A stretch of 64,000 nt of DNA. It comes from Adineta vaga. Taxonomy: Eukaryota > Rotifera. Position 1 is the first letter of the stretch. Every line of letters starts with the position of its first letter. The position numbers and the translations under genes were made by a program. A model generated the notes under the pieces. That model was not told the DNA's origin. It made no database searches and saw only the letters and a list, made by a program, of their open reading frames with translations. Of the stretch, positions 11,701 to 24,390 are shown piece by piece. Location of the stretch: positions 8,060,001-8,124,000 of the forward strand of contig CP075496.1 of NCBI GenBank assembly GCA_021613535.1, in the 5' to 3' direction.

Positions 11701-13140
11701 GGTAAATTTTTATCAAATATGATCGAATGAACAAACTGTAGAAACAGATTTGCATTAGAATGGAATTGTGATATGATTCTATTCAATAGAAATAGACAAC
11801 GTTTTTGAGGGTGTATTTCTATTGAAACACAACACTGATAATAAAGACATTATAACCCCATTCGATAGATCTTCTTTGAATTGATTAGGAGATGAACGCT
11901 ATATTCCACATTTAATCTCAAAATTTGTAAGCAATTATTTGAAATTTAGATTGGTATTGATGTGACACGTGCCATGGTTGTATGTCAAAAATATAATTTC
12001 AAACCAGGTGTGATTTGTTTATATGATAAAGCTAGATTGTAAGAGAATTCTTCAATGATGAAAAAAGCAAATTTAATATTGAGATATTGTTTAATTTCGA
12101 TTAGATATCAACAAATTTTACAATATCAAATGGAAAATAAAGATGATGATGAAATTGTTGCTACTTGTCGTAAATATGGTGATGAAGATCCTCAATTATG
12201 GATTCAAGCTTTAAGTTATTTTTCGAAATTAAAACGTGCCGATGGTTGTCGAAAAGAAATTCAACAAATTTTAAAATGTTCGTTGAATATTTCTATAAAA
12301 ACGACAATTGATTATGTTTTCTTTGTTTTTTTGATTCTCGGTAGATATTGATGAGAAAGATCTTCTATCGCCTTTATTAGTTATTCAAACATTGAGTAAT
12401 AATGAATCAACTAGTCTAGATTTACTTAAAGTAAGTTTAATTTTCGATATAAATTTATATTTGAATTTCATTGTTAAGGATTATTTAATTCGTAAACTTC
12501 GTACTGAACAAGAACAAATTGAAAAAGATCAAACAGAAGTTCGTCGTTTTCGTCAAGAAAGTGAATTTTATGTGCAAAAAATCAAACAATTAGAAACTGA
12601 GTTTGTTGAATTCAATATCTTTTTCTAATCATTGAATTCTTTCTTGTAATTTTAGTCCGATTCTTTGTCAAGATCCAAAATGTAGTGCATGTAAAATGGA
12701 CTTAGATATTCCATGTGTTCATTTCTTTTGTGAACATTCTTTTCATGAACAGTCAGTTGTTTTGCAATGAATTCAATTCTTCTTGGAGATACAAATTTTA
12801 TTCATTTCTTTAGTTGTGCCTATGCTGTTGAGTCACCAAATTCAACCGAGATTACCTATGAATGTCCATTATGTTCCGGTGATAATCGGTAAGTAGATAA
12901 CTAAGAAATACTATTCAATCGAATGATAAATTTTGACGTTTTGTTTAGTAAATGGCTTGGTTTGATAAATAGTCAACGAGCAGATAAAGATATTCATGAA
13001 ACATTTCATCGAGAATTAGATAGTCATCAAGATAAATTTGGTGTTATTGCTGAATTTCTCGGTCATCGACTTTTCGACAAAGTAACGTCGATCTTTTTTT
13101 TCGATAAAAATAAAAATGTATTTTTCTTTCTTAGGAATAA
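8785..13140 (+). CDS. VPS11: VPS11, HOPS/CORVET core subunit with C-terminal RING
   Basis: Twenty-one exons: 8785-8805, 8862-8933, 8990-9172, 9241-9291, 9346-9420, 9475-9569, 9711-10262, 10325-10543, 10605-10679, 10761-10839, 10896-11127, 11189-11508, 11561-11701, 11950-12038, 12105-12277, 12345-12430, 12479-12600, 12656-12751, 12814-12888, 12949-13081, 13135-13140; 964 aa, near the usual 940. All phases agree. It opens with WRRFTFFDKEIV, then a beta-propeller half, an alpha-solenoid (LANVDHTTLLLNCYTKH is near-invariant in the family), a coiled coil and a RING-H2 finger (CSAC, CVHFFCEHSFHEHC, CPLC) close to the C-terminus. VPS11 is a core subunit of HOPS and CORVET, the tethers for lysosome/late-endosome and early-endosome fusion. 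The 21-nt first exon rests on phase and the MASGIQQ-W junction. Intron 13 (248 nt) is longer than the rest. Confidence 0.93.
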
Positions 13141-13370
13141 AAACAAACAAATGATTATTATTGATGATTCCGTGATTCTTCTTTTTTTATTGTAATTTAT
13201 TTCAAATAAAACAAAATTTCTATTTGTGATATATTGATGAAAATATCATTATCAAATAATCAAAGAAGATTTTCATTCTTTTCTGTCACGGTTCGAGTTG
13301 TTGCACTGTTTTTACGATTATTATTAACCGCTGAAAATGTTCGAAAAATAATTCATTTTCAAAACGAATT

Positions 13371-14672
13371 TCATAATAACTTACGTATATTCACAATGGT
13401 TGAATGCATTTGTTTTGTTGGATTAGTTGAAATTTTAATTGAACAAATATAACGATGACAAAAAAAATAAACCATAAAAATAGTAAAGACAACTAAGATT
13501 ATGAGAAAAAATGTGATGATTAAGATTCCACGCCATTGATTATATTTATGGATTAAATGATGTTGCTTGTCAGATTCATTATTTATACGATTAATGGATT
13601 CACTTGAATGAATAAGACATGATTGATTTAATAGTTCATCTGATCCATCCAAACAATGTGGAACACCTAGTTTATCAAATCTTTTATACGAATAAGAAAA
13701 TAACAAGAAGTATAACCTACCATCACAAAGAAGTAGACTACTAATACAATCACCATTGAAACAAGAAAATTCCTCATCTGTTGAATCACATGGATGTGAT
13801 TTATTCGCTAAGGAGATGAAAAATAGACCATGTTAATAGTTGGATTTATACTTACGATATCGAAACGAAGTAAGAACAACTTTAAATCCATGACCATTAA
13901 CATTACCACCGTCCGTACTGAAAAATGAAATTATTCATTTGATAAACAATTATTCTTCTTTCTTTCTTTCTTCTTACCTAAAATGTGCAGTAACAATACC
14001 TGTAGGTGAAATAAAATTAATCTTTTCTGATCCATTCAATTGACCACATTCAACGGAAACCTTAAGAAAAAAACAAAAATAACCAATTTGTGTTGGAGAA
14101 GATTTATGAAAATAAGTTTCCTATTACGAGTTTATCTTTGTCACGCATATATGGTGATTTATAAAAACGAAGTGAATCTAAACAATTCACTCCACCATAG
14201 ATATCATTCATGTCCATTGAAAGAATTTGTACACGAATAAGATTATTTGATCGCCGAGCCTAAAATCTTCTTCGTATATATTCTTGTTCTACTCGTATTT
14301 TCAATATTTCAAACCTGAAACGTCATAAAACAATCTTCATAAGGTAAATATGTTTCACTTGTTGTATATCGAAAAGATTTGAGAAGAGCACCTTCAATAC
14401 GATATCCATCACCACAAACATTCGAATTCTTCATACCATCACTCACTCTTGAAGTCATAATATCTATTTAAAGAAAGAAGAAGAAGAAAAACTCTCAAGT
14501 ATTCATCATTAAAACATCATTTACATTCTTCAGCTTCTCTGAGACGAATTCTACGATAAGTATAATCATTCAATGATGATGCTTGTACTTGTATTAGATA
14601 AATGTTAATAAAAATGGCAAATATCAAGCATAAAGAAATATTAAAAGAAATTGTTTGTATTTGAATAAACAT
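13371..14672 (-). CDS. Secreted/membrane CUB-LDLa protein, single-pass
   Basis: Exons (5' to 3') 14525-14672, 14315-14463, 14128-14259, 13978-14060, 13856-13917, 13717-13807, 13371-13680; 324 aa. A signal peptide (about residues 1-33) starts at ATG 14670-14672. A CUB domain follows, with Cys pairs and the late motif TDGGNVNGHGFKVVL, then one LDL-receptor class A repeat ending CLDGSDE, then a transmembrane segment around 13456-13530 (ILIITFFLIILVVFTIFMVY) and a short basic tail. CUB-LDLa-TM is the layout of small NETO-like receptors; without a second CUB I would not name it. The LDLa calcium cage looks intact. It is convergent with VPS11, 230 bp apart. The last intron uses the weak donor GTTATA, chosen because only that phase keeps the LDLa pattern. 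Confidence 0.75.
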
Positions 14673-15525
14673 TCACTTGAAAAGAAAAGAAACTTTTTGA
14701 ATGCACCTACTAGTTGGATTTGAAAAGATATCAATCAACTTACATTTCATTATTAGGAGCAAAATATGATATACATGCAATATAATTATATGTCACAGGA
14801 TTTTTACACCTTGTTACCAAATTAATATCCTGTAGCCATGTTCATTGTTAGTTGTCAATCCTCAAATAAATAAATGGAAGTAGAAGCTTTCTGTCTAGCA
14901 TCGAGATGGCAGTATTCATCGTAGAGAAAACGGAAGGAAAAGAACTGATGTTAACATTAGAATTCTAATGACATTTGCCTGGCTCGTATGTCTATAGAGT
15001 TTACTGAATAATGATAGAACAACATTTTCATAATCATCGAAGAAGATTATTGTACTATAATAAATAAAGATGATTGATCTATAAAATGCAATAATATGAG
15101 ATACGAAAACGAAATTTGAAAACTTATAAGCTATTGAATACTGTGAAAATGATAAAGTGGTTGTGAGATATTTGCGATTGCAAACAGATTTTCTCCTTGC
15201 CCATAGATTCATCAAAATTCTATTGAATTTGTCAATAGGAAATAACCAATGCGTGTAGTATATACGCAGTCGCGTGTCAAAATTATCTTGAAATATTTTT
15301 TATCACATGAGAGAATAAGCTGATTATTAGGTACATTCTAGAAGAAAATGAAAATATATGTATTATAAATATCAGTTCTCCATAATATTTCGACAACATA
15401 TGTTCTTCTATAGACTAAGTGACTTCATCAAGGAAAAAAAACAACTCGAACGATTCCATATGACATATTTAAATCTGGCGCTGATATACTTAATCATTTC
15501 TCGTAATTAGTTACATTATCAAAAA
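14673..15525. other. Divergent spacer
   Basis: Lies between the 5' ends of the CUB-LDLa gene (-) and the large membrane-protein gene (+), so it should carry both promoters. AT-rich, no exon and no repeat of note. Confidence 0.5.
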
Positions 15526-18500
15526 ATGTATATGATGATTACTGTTCTATTCATAATCAGAAGTAAATTGACTTATCTTTCATCATCAAATATTCGTTGT
15601 AATAATATATTATTAATAAATTCTTCGTATAATACTTCTCAAGAATATATTCCTCTTCATTATACAATGCAAAAAAGCTTGATTATAACAAATCCATGTC
15701 ATGTAGAGCAATCAATTTTTGTTCAAAATCATACTCTATATGGATTTCAATCAAAACAATTGCAATGGAAACGTTTATGTATTGCACATAATAGTGTGGA
15801 TGAAAAAGTATTGAAATGAGAGAAACAATGAGGTTTTTTTTCTGAAATTGAAAAATTTGTAGATTCCAATTGTAAATTCAATTGCTTATTTAAATAGTGA
15901 TATAATTCTATTAATTCATGGAATATTATATCGCACACAAGATATCATTAGTTCTACGGAAAATGATGATATTATCTATCGAATCTCGCGTTATTCTAGT
16001 AAGGAATTTTACAACAGATTTAATCTATTTTTTCATTTATCAAAATAGATATATCAGTTTTATTTGAAAAGATCGATTATGTATTCACTACACCTTGTTG
16101 TATATGTTACGAAAATATAAGTTATCATTCCACAAGTCAAATATATAATGATTATGTTATATTAGCGAATAAGAATGGAGATGTGAACCTTTTTCATCTT
16201 CCTTCAATGGCAGTTGCATACAATTTTGAAAATATTTTCCAATCTCAATCTGTAAGTATTCAATGAAATTAATATCGATATGTTTAAAAATGAACTTCAT
16301 AGATTTGTCAATCGAATCAATGTGATATTCTCTATCTTGGACTCTTTCATACCATACCAATACTTATGTGTATTGTCAAATACAAAACTGAGAAAGTATA
16401 GTTTCGATTGATTGTCATACGGTTGTGCGAAGTCCTAGAGAAAATATTTCTTACAACAAAAAATATTACATATGAGTCTACAATGATTGAATCTTCTCAT
16501 CTGTTCTCTTTGGAGACATTTTCTCAAACAACACTTATGTTGTATATTTAATTATTGCAAAATTTCTTTCTAGGCAATAATTTATCATCGACCATTCTTA
16601 GAATTTACTTCATCTTTTCAAAACTCGACATTTCTTAATTTAACCGATGGAACTTTATATATCACACCAACAACGTTTCCTAATGCATTCTTTTTCTGGG
16701 ATACAAAAAAGATTTATTATACACCAAATGGTGGTCTAACATTATCTGAAGTAACACTCAACGGTTGTCAATTTGATTATTTAGATAATATGAATGAAAA
16801 TCAATTGAAAGCCTATTATAATGATCTTGAAATTGATTATGATAATATAACTTTATTAACAAAAGATATGTTTTGTTCAAATTTAACGATTGATTATATA
16901 ATCATTTCCAATAGAGAATTTTATCTACAAACTGAGAATAGTAAGTTCTAATTAATAAAAACATAAATTTTATAAAATTATTTCAAAGATTATTGGCTAT
17001 ATGGAAAAGAATCATTTTTTCCATCAATTATGAAACTTCCATTAGACAATGAATGTATTCCATTAATACAAGATCAACAAAATCTCTCTATGCCATATAT
17101 AAATATTAATATAAGTCAATGTTTAGCTAATCTGAATCTGCAAATCATACCTTGTTCATCGTTTGCTCAATCATTCTGTTCATATTTACGTTTTGAACCA
17201 TTATTCGATACTCATCAATTATATATTCTAGAGAAAAATAGTCGAGAAGAGTTTCAATTTATTCTTGAAGCTTATACGATTATTCCTATAATGATCAGTA
17301 GTATAGAATCAGCTTTTTTTGATTATTCAGTTAATTATAAAATTAATTATATCAATAATGGTATCATTCAAATTATAGGAGTGAGTAAAAAAAAGATTTC
17401 GAAACGAAAAGAAGAGATATATACATATGACATAGAACAGAATATTGTTATTTCAACAAGAAATCAAACAAGGTACAGTATTGTTGGTACTTTCAAATAA
17501 TCTCATTGAGTTAATCGGACAGATATACAAAATTTCACGTACTGCTTTCGAAGTAATGTTCATCAATATGGTAGTTATTTACACATCTTAACGACAGAAT
17601 TTGTCATTTATTACACAGTTCATACGATTTAGTCAGTCTCATTTACCTGCCAGTATAATTTATTATCATTTCATTTATTTTCTACTTGTCACATTCGATT
17701 AAACTTCAATCGACATAAATCTTGATGATTTCTTAATAGTGATCTGTATGGTTCGAGTTTGAGCTCATTTCGACTCGGTCTTATTCAATATGATCATGCA
17801 TGTACTCAAACACCTACTTTTGTAAAAAGAACAAGAAAGTAATTTTTTGTTGATTTGAAACTTTGGTAATTTATTTTAGGCTTTCCAAGTTGAAGCATCT
17901 TGTTCGACAGATAGTGTACTACGAGTAAAATCGTAAGAAATAATTGCATCTTTCTACTTTTATTTGGAATGATACTTTCTTTTAATGAAAGAGACAATGA
18001 ATTTGAAGTGTGGAATCAATATAATCCAGTAATTGATATCGAATGGTAAGATTTTAATACTTTAAAATAGTTAAAATTTTTCTAGGTAGCGATTTTTTAT
18101 CTGAAGGATTGAACAAAATCTTCCGATAAACGCCATTCATCAATTCTCTCCAATTTATATTAAACATAAACAAAATGATCCACTATTACTAAATTATCAA
18201 TAGTACAGAAAAGAAAAACTTTTCTTTTTCTACTTAGTACTCTAAATCTTTTCGTCTAGTTGCTTCAATAACATATGTCAATCGATTGATGATCATGAAC
18301 TGAAATCATTAATTATATATGCAATACCTATAAATAAAGAACATGATGATTATGCACGTTATTTAATTAATCGAACAGATACTTGTATACCATTTAATCA
18401 ATCTATTTATGAATTATGGCTACAATGGACATTGAATATGACTGACAAGACACAACATTTTCAAGTAAGAATATATCATTCAAGTGTTATCTGCAGTTGA

Positions 18501-19330
18501 AATTTATCAATTTTTAACTTATTGTTTTCAAATTACAAAGTTAATTTCTTCATTAAATAAACAGATTGAATATTTACATCAGTTCTTCTTTATAATGTTT
18601 TGTAATTCACATGTTCTTTCATCAACATCTTAGATTAAATAGATTTTATAATTTAATACAAATTATTAATCTCTTTTAGATTCCATATGAACGTCGTACT
18701 TTCTATCGAACATTATTAAATATCTCTTTAATTTCTAATCAATCTTGTCTTTTCTTTAATGGATCCGATTATCTGCATATAAATAACACACTAAATCAAG
18801 TATCAAATGATTATCTAAAATTTCTCATTCATATTATTGCTTACAATACGAAATATAGGTATTCAATTATAGACAAAAAAGTCTCTTCTAATGAATGTTT
18901 GTTTAGTTATTGTGATTTGGAAACATTTCTACTACTTGAAATCGAACCTATTCATCACATACAAACAACTTATCGTGGTTTTGCTTTTTTAATCACATTA
19001 TTCATATTTATATTATCTTTTATTTTATTTCTTTATATTTATACTTATTATAAACAACATCAAAGAAAAACTTCTCTTGAATATCATCGTTTAAATCAAA
19101 TTGATGCAGGACAGTATGTCAAAATCTGTTCAAGAAAAAACAAACTATATTCTTTTCTCTTTATTAGATTTCATCAATGGTATGATATTGCTCGATACTT
19201 AAATGAAAATCGAAATACGACTGAGTATCATTTAATACATACTCATCTACAAAATCTTCAACCAACAACTAATCTAACGAAACGTTTGATGGAATATCAC
19301 AAGAAACCAAAGACGAATGACATCAATTGA
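15526..19330 (+). CDS. Large Cys-rich type I membrane protein, possibly a CatSper auxiliary subunit
   Basis: Exons 15526-15807, 15863-15998, 16049-16251, 16303-16395, 16574-16940, 16989-17477, 17523-17631, 17740-17821, 17880-17932, 17992-18045, 18107-18202, 18260-18464, 18680-18858, 18907-19113, 19168-19330; 905 aa, phases consistent throughout. The N-terminus could be a weak signal peptide. A long Asn/Tyr-rich ectodomain with many cysteines and N-glycosylation sites follows, then one membrane segment near the C-terminus (FAFLITLFIFILSFILFLYI) and a tail of about 80 residues. I do not recognise a Pfam-level motif for certain. The layout (propeller-like N-terminus, Ig-like middle, a YCDLETFLLLEIEP-type motif before the single membrane helix) recalls CATSPERB/G/D/E proteins. 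That is a guess from memory; plexin- or teneurin-like ectodomains lack this length and tail. Intron 14 is 54 nt, stop-free and in frame, so retention would also code. Confidence 0.6.
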
Positions 19331-21573
19331 ATGTATGATTTTCTCGATCAAACACAACTCATCATTTTGAAAATGTTCTTTTTTGGTAGAAAAGAAAACG
19401 TGTACGTCGTCATGTATTTGTTTCGCATGGTAAATTATTTGCGTAAAAATATGCCACTAAAAACAATACAACCATATGAGATGTCATAACTTCACCTGAC
19501 AAGTTGCCTAAATTTAATAAAATTCAAGCGAAAATTCATATCTTTCAATTAATTCAATTATTATAGTAGAACTACTGTATACAAGAGAGAAAAGAAATCT
19601 TGACTATATCTTTTTCTTCTGACATATCATACAGTTAGTAATAGGTTATGTTTGTTTTTTGACTATTTCAGAATCGACACATGTTAGACATATCTTGTTT
19701 TCAAAATACGAAATAGGAAGAGTAAGTCATATCGCAAATAACACCTACACGCACTGCTCTAACGACCAGAACTACTCGTTTATATTTTTCTGTGTTTTTC
19801 TATAAGTTTGAAAAGTAAATTGGAAGAACGTTTTGCTCATTCTGTTCGTGCACTTAGGTAGTTTGTTCTGTTTCTCATCTGATGTCGTCAATGACGGTAG
19901 GTAAGTTTTTCGTAACTCTGATTTAGATAAACTGGCCTCTCTGCTTGTTACTAAAGTAGTCCAACGACAAACATACTATCGTCTTTTAACATTCCTTCGT
20001 CGAGTTAGATAGGAAAAAAGAGGTAAATGAGAGAGAAAAAAAGACGATAGCGATGATGAAGGTGATAATGACTTTGATTAAGACTCAGCGAAAAGAAAAA
20101 TAAGAAAGAAAACAGTAGTTAGTACACATACACAATCATGCATATGTATGTCCTATCATTCGACTAGGCATATAACTTATTGTAGTAAGACTAGTCATAA
20201 TTTTATGTAAAAGCACATTATTGTCACACTCGGCTGCTCGAATCGAAAAAAGCAAGTTAACACAAAAATACCCAATATATATACAGAATGAAAGTCACTG
20301 TTTTTCGAAGAATTACTAATGTAATGTAGACAAGTACAAGTATGTAAGCTTTTGTCCATTGTAAACATAGAACGCATTTACTTAAGAAGCAGAATTATTG
20401 GTGAGTGAATCGAGGAAAGAATAAAGTGATTATAACGTACGCCTAAGAAAAGAGAGAGAATAGAAGACATAGACACCCGAATGTTGCTGAAAACAACCTT
20501 TTTGAATTACTTGAATATAATCGACAGCAACAATAGTCGAAGAAGAAGAAGAAGAAGAAAAAGAAGAAACGTATGTGTCAAAAAAATACATTGCCTATGC
20601 ATTCAGATTGTATAGTACAAAGATCTCACTAGTTAAAATAAATAAAAAGATTCTCGTTTGTTGCCACATCGATTTGCTTATGGTGAATTATAAAGAAATT
20701 CTAGATGCTTGTATTTATTGTAAGTGAAACATGGTTTTAAAATAAAGGAAGAAAGAAAGAAAGCAAGAAAGAGAGCGCGTGTAAGAGAAGAAAGGAATGT
20801 CGTTGGTGCTCATTCTACATGGCTCACCGAAGCGACCTCCTCAGCAGGGCTCTGGTTTGTTACTTGTGAATGATCGCTTCCTGTTCTCATCCTGTGTGCA
20901 TGTACGTGTATACCCATTTTTTTCTCGCATCGGCATCGTCTTTCTCGTCGTCATCTTTTCTTTTTTATTCGTTTGTTATTGTTGTACGGAAGGTAAGAGT
21001 GAAGGTGGTACTAGACACCATCTATTACAGAATTTTCTCTTGCTCTCTCGGAGTTTTTTTTTTTGAAAAAAAAGACGATGACGATGTCGACGACAGAGCA
21101 ACCGAAGGAAGACGAAAACGCATTTGCGTATATAGTTATATATATATCTGGATTAGGGAGAAGCAAGCATAAAACAGGGACGTTGAAGAATAAGTCGAAG
21201 AAGAAGAAGAAGAAGAAAAAAGAAGAAAGGAAGAAGAGAAATAATAATATGAATAAAACTATGACTACATGATGTGGGACACTCCAAAAGTATAGCTCTC
21301 ACTCTCACACATACTCTCGCTTTCAGTCACTTTGCACAATACGAAGACAGAGAGAACATAAAGCAAAGAACATCAGTGCTTGGCAACAACACACATCGTG
21401 TCTACCTGCCCTATGTAATGATGTGTCGTATTTAGTTTAGAATCTCATACTAAAACTTCATGTGTTTTTTTCCTCTTTCATTTTAGATTGAATCATTTTC
21501 TTTCTCTCTTTTAGTTTCTTTTCTTCTTTTTTTCAATTTTTTTTTCGTTGTTTTTTCATTAATCTAAATCGTT
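19331..21573. other. 2.2 kb spacer with purine-rich repeats
   Basis: GAA-type tracts occur at 20537-20568 and 21189-21240, and a GAAA-type tract near 20741-20775. Open frames at 20797-21272 are products of these biased tracts. The stretch is slightly less AT-rich than its surroundings near 20800-21000. It presumably holds the promoter and 5' UTR of the Myb/SANT gene; TTTCATTTTAG ending at 21486 and CTCTCTTTTAG ending at 21514 are acceptor-like sites upstream of the ATG. Confidence 0.5.
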
Positions 21574-22798
21574 ATGAACGATCAAGCAACAGATTATTCT
21601 TCAATCGATTCATTTCATGTTGGTCGTCGTCGAAAACCAAACTTTACCGATCATGAAGTTTTGTATATAATTGATCAATATGATACTTACAAAGAATTAT
21701 TACATTCACGTGAAGCATCAAAAAGTGTTATTGCACAAAAACAAGCTATATGGAAACGAATAACCGATAATCTCAACACATCATATCCACAAGTGGAACG
21801 AACTGTTGAAGATGTTCGACGAAAATGGAAAAAATTACAAAGTGAAGCAAAACGTGAATCTGCTGCTTATCGTGCCGCGCAAGCAGCAGGTGTAACAACA
21901 GCCATATCCAATAAACAATTGACTGTTTATAATCGAATTCTAAATATTTGTCGTCCATCAACAACATCTACATCTCATTTTCCTCCAGCAGCAGTTGCCG
22001 TTGCTTTACAACATCAACATTTACTACAGCAACAACAATCAAGTTTAAATCATCATCATAATCATGATACATCATATAATGAACAGGTTAGTTATTCATG
22101 TAAACATTTGTCTTTGATAACTTGTCAAAACTAATTAAATGAAATCGTGCATATTAATAAATTCTTTTTTCTTCTCTTGTCTCTTTTAGTCTTCAGATAA
22201 AGTTGATTCTCCATCATCAGATCTTGCTAATGGTGTTAGTGGTCAATTAGATTCTCCAGGTGATGAAAGTGCTAGTCTAATTGGTAATGATGACAATTCA
22301 CCAAGTCCACTAATCAATTATCAAATGGCATCCCATCTTCCTTCCCAACAAATTCATTCATCAACAACAGCAATATCGGGTAATGGTCAAGTATCTAAAC
22401 GTACATTAGATAAACGTCGTAAATTATTGAAAACATCGTTAAATCAACAAATTGTGAATAATATCAATAGAGCACATGGACAATCACCACAACAACAACA
22501 AAATTCTCTTCGATATGAATCATTAATGAAACGAAAACGTACATTAGAATTAACCAGTCAACGATTGATCTATGATAAAGAACGTTTATTACTTGAAAGA
22601 AAAACTCTTGATATTCAATTAGCGACGAATGAATGCGAAAATGAACGTATTGCTATTGAAAAACGTCGTACAGATTTAGCTATACAAAAACTTCAATCTG
22701 ACATACCATTATCAAGCAATGGTAATCATAATTTATCTGATCAGGAAGATCATGACGACAATAATAGTCTCGATGATATGAGTGATATAAATGAGTAG
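21574..22798 (+). CDS. Myb/SANT-like DNA-binding protein with C-terminal coiled coil
   Basis: Exons 21574-22086 and 22190-22798; 373 aa. Residues about 20-115 form a Myb/SANT-like (MSANTD / zeste-type trihelix) domain: RRRKPNFTDHEVLYIIDQYD opens helix 1, AIWKRITDNLNTSYPQVERT spans helix 2, and VEDVRRKWKKLQSEAKRE is the basic recognition helix. The middle is low-complexity Gln/His/Ser. Residues about 285-345 are a Lys/Arg/Glu/Leu coiled coil (RTLELTSQRLIYDKERLLLE), and the end is acidic. This layout is shared by NAIF1/MSANTD3-like nuclear proteins, some derived from Harbinger-type transposon accessory proteins. A role as a nuclear DNA-binding regulator is an inference; no target can be named. 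Confidence 0.7.
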
Positions 22799-23435
22799 GT
22801 TATTTATATTCATCCAATATAGATTTCTTATCACCAGTTCAAACATCCGTCCACTTCATTTTTCTTCTTCTTGTTCTTCTTTTTTTATTCGCTATTCCCG
22901 AATCTCTTTTTTCTTTTCTGTACCTAGCAACAGTGTGATATTTTCTTTTCTTTCTTCTAGTATTTTCATTTGTTTTTCCCTTTCGTGCGTACTTATGTGA
23001 TACTCAAATTTGAACAGAACAGAAGCTAAAAAACTGGAACAAAATAGAATGTCATTGTGATATATATATCTTTCCGTCGTTTTTTTTTTATATACTTATA
23101 TTCGAAATTAACATGCAACAAAACTAATATTCTTTCCAATACAAATGCACAGACACTAACAAAGTGTGTTTTTTCTTTTGTTGATCTTTCTTACAATATT
23201 TTTCTTTTACTTTTTTTTCGCAAAAACGTCCACTACACGACACATGTGTATGCATCCTTTATGCATTTTTCTTTCTCTTCTTTTTTCGTATCATATAGCT
23301 TCTTATGATTTCTTTTTTTTTTCTATATATATGTATGTGTGCGTGTATGTATTGTCAAAACGAGAGAAAAAGAAGACGAATACAAGGAGTGAAATCATAT
23401 TCTTTTCAGTTTATTTCAAAAGAAAGATGTTTTCG
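22799..23435. other. Convergent 3' spacer
   Basis: T-rich stretch between the stops of the Myb/SANT gene (+) and CISD3 (-). Several long open frames here (22791-23556) are Phe/Ser/Leu strings expected from poly-pyrimidine DNA and are not credible genes. Confidence 0.6.
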
Positions 23436-24065
23436 TTACCAATCCGGTACAAAACCACATTGTTCACAAAGTTTCTTCTCTCCAATATTCGAATGTTCTT
23501 GTTTTAATGGACAACCTTCGATTTGTTCGCGAATTGTACATGTTAAACCAATATGAGTTGCATCACAAATTGGCGGACGTTTCGTATATTTACATGCACA
23601 TATTAAATATACGGTCTGTGCCCGTTCCGGTACAGTCCATTTCAAGGGACGAAATGAAGTATCTTTATGCGAACCTGAAAGAAAAACATCCAAGAAAATT
23701 ATCATTAATATCTATTCGATCAGTTCTACAAGATTGTATGTTTCCTTTATTCACATTGAATATTCGAGATATGTGAACGATTTAGAAAAGTTATATAGTT
23801 AATTTCATGTCAATGAAAGAAAGAAATCAATTTTTACCATCACACCATGGTTGTTTTTTACTCAATCCACATGTACACCATAATTTTACTTCACCTGGTT
23901 TTAAATCTCGTATTGAACATGGACCATACTATCAAAAATGAAGTTTTAGAATAGAATAAATTGATAAATCAATTAATCATAATCAGCAGAATGCGTTTTT
24001 TTCTTGTGAGCGTTTTTTTTTACCGTTGGAACATGAGGCTTTAACGTTAGTTGTGGATCAGACAT
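23436..24065 (-). CDS. CISD3: CISD3-like double CDGSH iron-sulfur protein
   Basis: Exons 24024-24065, 23838-23928, 23436-23674; 123 aa. It contains two iron-sulfur domains of CDGSH type: CTCGLSKKQPWCDGSH, and CACKYTKRPPICDATH about 35 residues later. Each gives the three Cys and one His that hold a 2Fe-2S cluster. Two motifs in one chain is the mark of CISD3 (MiNT), a mitochondrial matrix protein; CISD1/2 have one. The second motif has Ala where the usual Gly sits, which leaves the ligands intact. No mitochondrial presequence is visible before SDPQLTLKPHV, so targeting is uncertain unless a 5' exon was missed. A tail of about 35 residues with CEQCGFVPDW is longer than in vertebrates. The gene is head-to-head with eL36 (325 bp). 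Confidence 0.88.
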
Positions 24066-24390
24066 TTTTCACGAATGATTCATCCGTTGTCTTGACAGCT
24101 ATCTCGTCGACCAATGAAAAATATCTCAAATGAAACCTTTATCGAACTAAGAATTATAAAAACAAAAGATTTCTTTCGAAACTTAATTATTTTAATTTGA
24201 TTTCAATTTTACTAAAAAGAATTTTTCCGTTTTCAACAAAAAAATTAAACACAAACAATTGCATTCCATAGAATATTTCATGGATAGAAGAAAAACTGCT
24301 CTGTACATTATTTAGTCGAATAGACAAATCAAGTTATTTATTACAGAAGAATGAATTCTTTTTTAATTTTAATTCATTTTAGATAACGAT
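24066..24390. promoter_or_regulatory. Bidirectional promoter interval CISD3 / eL36
   Basis: 325 bp between two divergent start codons. AATTCATTTTAG ends at 24382, eight bases before the eL36 ATG, and looks like a 3' splice site, either of a 5' UTR intron or for a trans-spliced leader. No TATA element stands out from the AT-rich background. Confidence 0.45.

Noticed and set aside
20797-21272. Overlapping + strand open frames of up to 100 codons upstream of the Myb/SANT gene
   Set aside because: Their open state comes from GAA- and T-rich tracts; peptides are low-complexity, frames compete, and no exon chain or family likeness was found.
22791-23556. Long Phe/Ser/Leu open frames after the Myb/SANT stop, partly antisense to CISD3
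   Set aside because: Poly-pyrimidine products; the CISD3 exons on the other strand explain the conserved part.
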